Position numbers and translations under genes: made by a program
Shown: positions 60,503 through 64,000 of the stretch, one piece after another
Layout of the letters: the number at the start of each line of letters is the position of its first letter
Numbering within the stretch: the first letter of the stretch is position 1
Assembly: GCF_020892095.1 (NCBI RefSeq)
Contig: NZ_AP024845.1
Location: 744,001-808,000, forward strand
From: Claveliimonas bilis
GTDB lineage: Bacteria; Bacillota; Clostridia; Lachnospirales; Lachnospiraceae
DNA length: 64,000 bases
Reading direction: 5' to 3'
The notes under the pieces: generated by a model
What the model was told of the DNA's origin: nothing
The model's input: only the letters and a program-made list of their open reading frames with translations
The model's database searches: none

Positions 60503-61369
60503 TTACTTACTGAAAAGCCACCCCATAATCTCTTCATCTGCCGCAAAAAGATTTCCTCCTCCATGCTGATATGATAACCCTGCAAAATAATCGGCATCTT
60601 TTATATCCAAAACCAACAGTTCATTTATCTCTTCTTCTGTCAGTCCTTCTTCCATATACATATCATGCAGCGTCTCATAGGCTTCGCGGGTCGGTTCAGA
60701 TCCATAATACTCATCATCTTCTCCAATCACAAAATATACTGGCGTTTTATTTTTTATCACGGGAGCATAGTCTCCGTCCCACTGGGAGCTGCACTGAAGA
60801 TAAGCCGTAAATAATTCCGGACGTTTCCCCATCACAAGGGACATCGTCTCGCCTCCTCCCGAGTATCCCTCCCCGTACACTTTTGACTCATCGATATTAT
60901 AGTTTGCAAGGAAATACTCTGTAAGAGCAATGGTCTGGTCTGCCGATGTCTCATCCCAGCCAGAGAGCTGCGGCGCTACGACGATCATATCCTGCACATA
61001 CTTTTGCGCCTCAAATCCAAACTCTTCACTGTACAGATTTTGACCTACTCCCTGAAAATACAGACCCTCATATCCCGGCAGGGTAAGAAACAGCCCATAG
61101 GGCCTGCTTCCGTCATAACTGTCCGGAACATACAGATTGTAATGGATATCCCCTTCGCTTTCTGAATGAAGAACATTATCCAGAATAAATCCGCGGTATT
61201 CCTGTGTCCCCTCTGTCACAGAGTCCTGTCCCCCGATCTCCTCATCCTGTACTGTCTCTGTCTCCGGCATTTGCTCCTGATCTTCTTTATTTTCAGTCCC
61301 TGCATCGCTGCATCCGCTTAACGCTGCCGCAAGAGCGACCAGCAGAATACCAAGTTTCATTTTCTTCAT
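60503..61369 (-). CDS. Alpha/beta-hydrolase esterase lipoprotein (PHB depolymerase/Fes-like)
   Basis: A 288-residue lipoprotein: signal MKKMKLGILLVALAAALSGC with lipobox LSGC, acidic linker to ~50, then an alpha/beta-hydrolase. Nucleophile Ser in GEGYSGGGETMSL, oxyanion-type LTLPGYEGLY, Asp in VIGEDDEYYGSEPT and His in YQHGGGNLFA. Similar to polyhydroxybutyrate-depolymerase/feruloyl-esterase-like surface enzymes; substrate unknown. Exported and membrane-tethered. Confidence 0.87.
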   Translation of the reverse strand: MKKMKLGILLVALAAALSGCSDAGTENKEDQEQMPETETVQDEEIGGQDSVTEGTQEYRGFILDNVLHSESEGDIHYNLYVPDSYDGSRPYGLFLTLPGYEGLYFQGVGQNLYSEEFGFEAQKYVQDMIVVAPQLSGWDETSADQTIALTEYFLANYNIDESKVYGEGYSGGGETMSLVMGKRPELFTAYLQCSSQWDGDYAPVIKNKTPVYFVIGEDDEYYGSEPTREAYETLHDMYMEEGLTEEEINELLVLDIKDADYFAGLSYQHGGGNLFAADEEIMGWLFSK

Positions 61370-61523
61370 AATCCTATCCCTGCCTTTCTGCTATTTCTAT
61401 CTGCTTTTTCTAACTTACAGTATATCCGGAAAACACCAGGGGGAGAATCTATGTCTTAGTTGCGCTGTTCATACCTAAAGGTTTCAACCGCTTTTTCTAT
61501 CTTTCCTTTCCCGCAAAATGTGA

Positions 61524-61677
61524 TATAATAACCCCATTGTGGTTATTATAGACGCACATAAAGCGGTTTCTTAAAAACCGCCGGAAACCCTAAAACAGAC
61601 TGAAAAGAGGGAAGGTTATCCGATACGTCAAATGTGATAACAACTTCTTAGACACAACAGAAAGGGGAGAACGAAAT
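61524..61677 (+). promoter_or_regulatory. Promoter and structured leader of the dehydratase operon
   Basis: -10 TATAAT at 61524-61529 (-35 weak). A ~140-nt leader follows with three possible stems: GCGGTTT/AAACCGC (about 61564-61582), CCCT/AGGG and GTTATC/GATAAC, before the GGGGAG ribosome site. No known riboswitch class recognised; candidate regulatory leader only. Confidence 0.45.
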
Positions 61678-62955
61678 ATGTATGTTGTAGATAAATATAT
61701 TGATCACGTAAAAGAAGAAGCCATCAACCGCCCGGAGAAAAGCTGGGATAAGATCCTTCTCGGCTTCCGGGCAAATAAATGGCGCATGAAGCTTCTGCCT
61801 AACCGGAATCTTTCAAGAGGTTATCAGAAGCTGGAAACAATGATGATGAGCCTTGTAGCTGATTCTTTAAGCCGAGAGGGCAGCTATGTATGGGGGAATA
61901 TTTTTGCTCCCTGCGAGCTGATGCAGTGCTTTGGCCTTCACACCCTTTCCATTGAATGCCTCTCCTGTTATATGAGCGGTTACCATCTGGAAGACTATTT
62001 TATCGACTATGCACAGAATATCGGAATTGCCCCCACTCTATGTTCCTATCACAAAACTTTTGTAGGCGGAGTGGAAAGCAAAGTTGTAAAGAAGCCGGAA
62101 TATGCTGTGACTACTTCTCTGTCCTGCGACGGCAATTTAAATACCTTCCGCTATCTGGAAAAAAAGGCCCATGTGCCTTTTACCTTTCTGGACGTCCCGT
62201 ATTCTGATGACAAAGAATCCATCGCCTATCTGGCCGACCAGCTTAGAGCATTTACCAAAGTTCTGGAAGAGCGTACCGGCAAAACATTCCAAGAGGAAAA
62301 ACTGCAAAAAATACTCCGTACGGAAAACGAGACGCGCCGGGAACTGAAGAAATTTTTCGAATATCAAAAGAACTATTATTATCCCGGCGAACTGATCAGC
62401 CATCTCTATATGATGATGGGAATGCATCTTCTCATCGGCACAGAGGAATTTCTTGATCTCATCCGCTTTATGAATGAAGAAATTCAGCAGGGAGAACCTT
62501 TTACCGGGAAAAAGATCCTGTGGATTCATCTCCTTCCTTTTTATCAGGAAAGTCTGAAGGAATATTTCAACAGCAACAGAGACTATCAGATCATTGCCAG
62601 TGATATCATTCTGGATTTCATGGATGAACTGGATACCGAACATCCCTTTGAGGCTCTCGCCGGAAAGATCATTAAGAATCTGTACAACGGCTCCTACGCC
62701 CACAAAGCAGAAATGATCGGCCAGCTTGCAGACCGGCTGAAACCGGATGCCGTCATCCACTTCTGCCACTGGGGATGCAAACAGGCCTCAGGCGGAAGTA
62801 TCCTTCTGAAGGAAAAAATGCAGAAAATGAATATTCCTATGCTCATTCTTGACGGTGACGGAATTGACAAAAGAAACAGCCACGATGGCCAGATCAAGAC
62901 CCGGCTGGAAGCATTTCTAGAATTGATCGGAACAGGAGAAAAGACCACATGTTAG
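61678..62955 (+). CDS. 2-hydroxyacyl-CoA dehydratase-family protein (HgdB/DCCP-like)
   Basis: A 425-residue oxygen-sensitive iron-sulfur protein of the 2-hydroxyacyl-CoA dehydratase D-component family. Cluster Cys are in IFAPCELMQCFG, IECLSCYMSGYH, LCSYHKTF and FCHWGCKQASGG. These proteins receive a single high-energy electron from an ATP-driven activase. It may be a component of a real dehydratase or belong to the related double-cubane cluster proteins with unknown natural substrates. No CoA-transferase or dehydrogenase adjoins in the window. Overlaps the next gene by 7 bp. Confidence 0.82.
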   Translation: MYVVDKYIDHVKEEAINRPEKSWDKILLGFRANKWRMKLLPNRNLSRGYQKLETMMMSLVADSLSREGSYVWGNIFAPCELMQCFGLHTLSIECLSCYMSGYHLEDYFIDYAQNIGIAPTLCSYHKTFVGGVESKVVKKPEYAVTTSLSCDGNLNTFRYLEKKAHVPFTFLDVPYSDDKESIAYLADQLRAFTKVLEERTGKTFQEEKLQKILRTENETRRELKKFFEYQKNYYYPGELISHLYMMMGMHLLIGTEEFLDLIRFMNEEIQQGEPFTGKKILWIHLLPFYQESLKEYFNSNRDYQIIASDIILDFMDELDTEHPFEALAGKIIKNLYNGSYAHKAEMIGQLADRLKPDAVIHFCHWGCKQASGGSILLKEKMQKMNIPMLILDGDGIDKRNSHDGQIKTRLEAFLELIGTGEKTTC

Positions 62956-64000
62956 GATATATCTGTAAATACGCGCCCATAGAAGTCTTTCTTTCTATGG
63001 GAACGGAAATGAAACGAATCGAACCTTCTGTCACGAATTTTACGCAGGCAGACATGAAAATGCATCCTAATATATGCAGCTTTGCAAAAGGAGTTCTGGA
63101 GGATGTCCTGGCAAATGATTATGAAGGTGTTATCCTCACCACCTGCTGCGACAGCATCCGAAGGCTCTATGATGTGCTGAAAGCCGAGCTTCCGGATAAA
63201 TTCATCTATATTCTGGATACGCCACGCATCACAAAAGAAGCCGGAATCACGCTCTATGAAAACCGTATCCGCAAAATGATACAGGCCTATGAAGCTTTTT
63301 CCGGCAAAACATTTCAGGAAGAGGCTCTCGGCGAGCTCCTGAAACAACACAAGGAAGCCCAGAGCATTCAGTTAAAGCCGGGCAAAAAGAATATCGGAAT
63401 TGCAGGAGCGCGGGCAAACGAAGCAATCCTGCACATTTTAAATGAGAAAGGCGCCAATGTTGCTTTCGATCTTACCTGCACCGGACTGATGCGAAAATAT
63501 ATTCTGGAACCGGGCCAGATACTTACCGGATATACAAGAGGGCTGTTAAGCCAGTTCCCCTGTATGCGCATGGAAGCTGCTGCCGGTAGAGACGAGCTTA
63601 TTTCCCGGTATGCACAAAGCGCAGATGGTATCATTTACCACACTGTCCAGTTCTGTGACAATTATTCCTATGAGTATGCCTGGCTGAAAAACGTACTGAA
63701 CCGCCCCATGCTCCAATTGGAAACCGACTACACCAAACAAAGCTACGGACAGGTTCTGACAAGGATTGAGGCATTCCTGGAATCACTGACACCGACAGGA
63801 CCTTCAAAATCACCGAAAAGAAAGGATATCACTGAAACTATGTATGTCATGGGAATCGACAGCGGCTCCACCTCCACCAATGCGGTAATCATGAATGAAA
63901 ACCGGGAAATTGTCGCCTCGGCAGTTGTACGGACCGGGGCTAAATCAGGTGAGAGCGCGCAGAAAATATTAAATGAAATTCTGCAGAAAGCAGGATGCAG
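62949..64000 (+). CDS. Fused dehydratase-component and BadF/HgdC-type activase (C-terminus beyond window)
   Basis: The first ~297 residues repeat the dehydratase-like fold (MLGYICKYAPIEVF, VILTTCCDSIRRLYD, VQFCDNYSYEYAWL) and then a second fold begins with MGIDSGSTSTNAVIMNENREIV, the P-loop-like start of the ASKHA ATPase activase of 2-hydroxyacyl-CoA dehydratases. The join is in frame at nt 63840, where an internal ATG also exists with AAAGGAT upstream. The window ends in the activase, whose cluster Cys are not seen. Couples ATP hydrolysis to electron transfer to the partner protein encoded upstream. Confidence 0.82.
   Translation, partial: MLGYICKYAPIEVFLSMGTEMKRIEPSVTNFTQADMKMHPNICSFAKGVLEDVLANDYEGVILTTCCDSIRRLYDVLKAELPDKFIYILDTPRITKEAGITLYENRIRKMIQAYEAFSGKTFQEEALGELLKQHKEAQSIQLKPGKKNIGIAGARANEAILHILNEKGANVAFDLTCTGLMRKYILEPGQILTGYTRGLLSQFPCMRMEAAAGRDELISRYAQSADGIIYHTVQFCDNYSYEYAWLKNVLNRPMLQLETDYTKQSYGQVLTRIEAFLESLTPTGPSKSPKRKDITETMYVMGIDSGSTSTNAVIMNENREIVASAVVRTGAKSGESAQKILNEILQKAGC

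Noticed and set aside
1-64000. CRISPR array, prophage or insertion sequence
   Set aside because: No regularly spaced repeats, transposase, integrase or phage structural genes were recognised anywhere in the window.

Overview
The window looks like a chromosomal segment of an anaerobic gut Firmicute, most likely a Lachnospiraceae-type Clostridia. Supporting signs are: a T-box leader on valS; a TPP riboswitch on a thiSFGHE operon; a PPi-type phosphofructokinase; a YlmC/YmxH-type sporulation-associated PRC-barrel protein; carbamate kinase; 2-hydroxyacyl-CoA dehydratase/activase genes; strong AGGAGG-like ribosome sites; and occasional TTG/GTG starts. No transposase, integrase, phage gene or CRISPR array was recognised, so this reads as ordinary chromosome with several accessory metabolic islands. 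The genus cannot be fixed from the sequence alone.

Layout. 0-6.2 kb (minus): valS with a T-box leader, then an LTA-synthase-like sulfatase and folC, the last running off the left edge. 6.3-10.3 kb: zinc macrodomain hydrolase, DUF1848 protein, an S51-type peptidase (+), and a MOSC/moaA pair. 10.5-20.3 kb: an eight-gene catabolic operon (minus) with a divergent DeoR regulator. It encodes an aldolase-like barrel, a DHDPS-family lyase, a four-polypeptide FAD/iron-sulfur amine dehydrogenase, an AGCS amino-acid symporter and an FGGY kinase. Five copies of a TTAATCGTTT-like motif fill the divergent promoter region. 20.3-29.5 kb: MFS transporter, HD hydrolase, SDR, isochorismatase-like hydrolase, xth, truA, nrdR, ylmC, a NatAB-like ABC pair, carbamate kinase and tRNA-Ala. 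29.5-32.8 kb: a truncated pseudokinase-TPR membrane protein overlapping a secreted Ig-like-repeat protein. 32.9-40 kb: MATE pump, a three-gene ABC importer, PPi-type PFK, glpK and acylphosphatase. 40-44 kb: the thiSFGHE operon under a TPP riboswitch. 44-47.7 kb: response regulator, ABC-2 exporter and histidine kinase operon.

47.8-64 kb (mostly plus): an mgtE-like Mg2+ transporter lacking most of its N domain, preceded by a 30-codon leader ORF that overlaps an attenuator-like RNA fold; ketopantoate reductase overlapping a heterodimeric ABC exporter; tRNA-Arg; a candidate C-rich small RNA; pdxK/pdxY-like kinase; a PF09818-type ATPase overlapping xpt (minus); an EamA transporter; a carboxymuconolactone-decarboxylase-like protein, a LysR regulator and an esterase lipoprotein (minus). 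At the right edge is a 2-hydroxyacyl-CoA-dehydratase-like protein followed by a fused dehydratase-activase cut by the window end.

Most interesting for follow-up: the DeoR-controlled amine/sugar catabolic operon of unknown substrate, the mgtE leader ORF, the candidate anti-Shine-Dalgarno sRNA at 54.0-54.13 kb, the pseudokinase/Ig pair, and a small family of AGCGTCGGTGTACA palindromic repeats.
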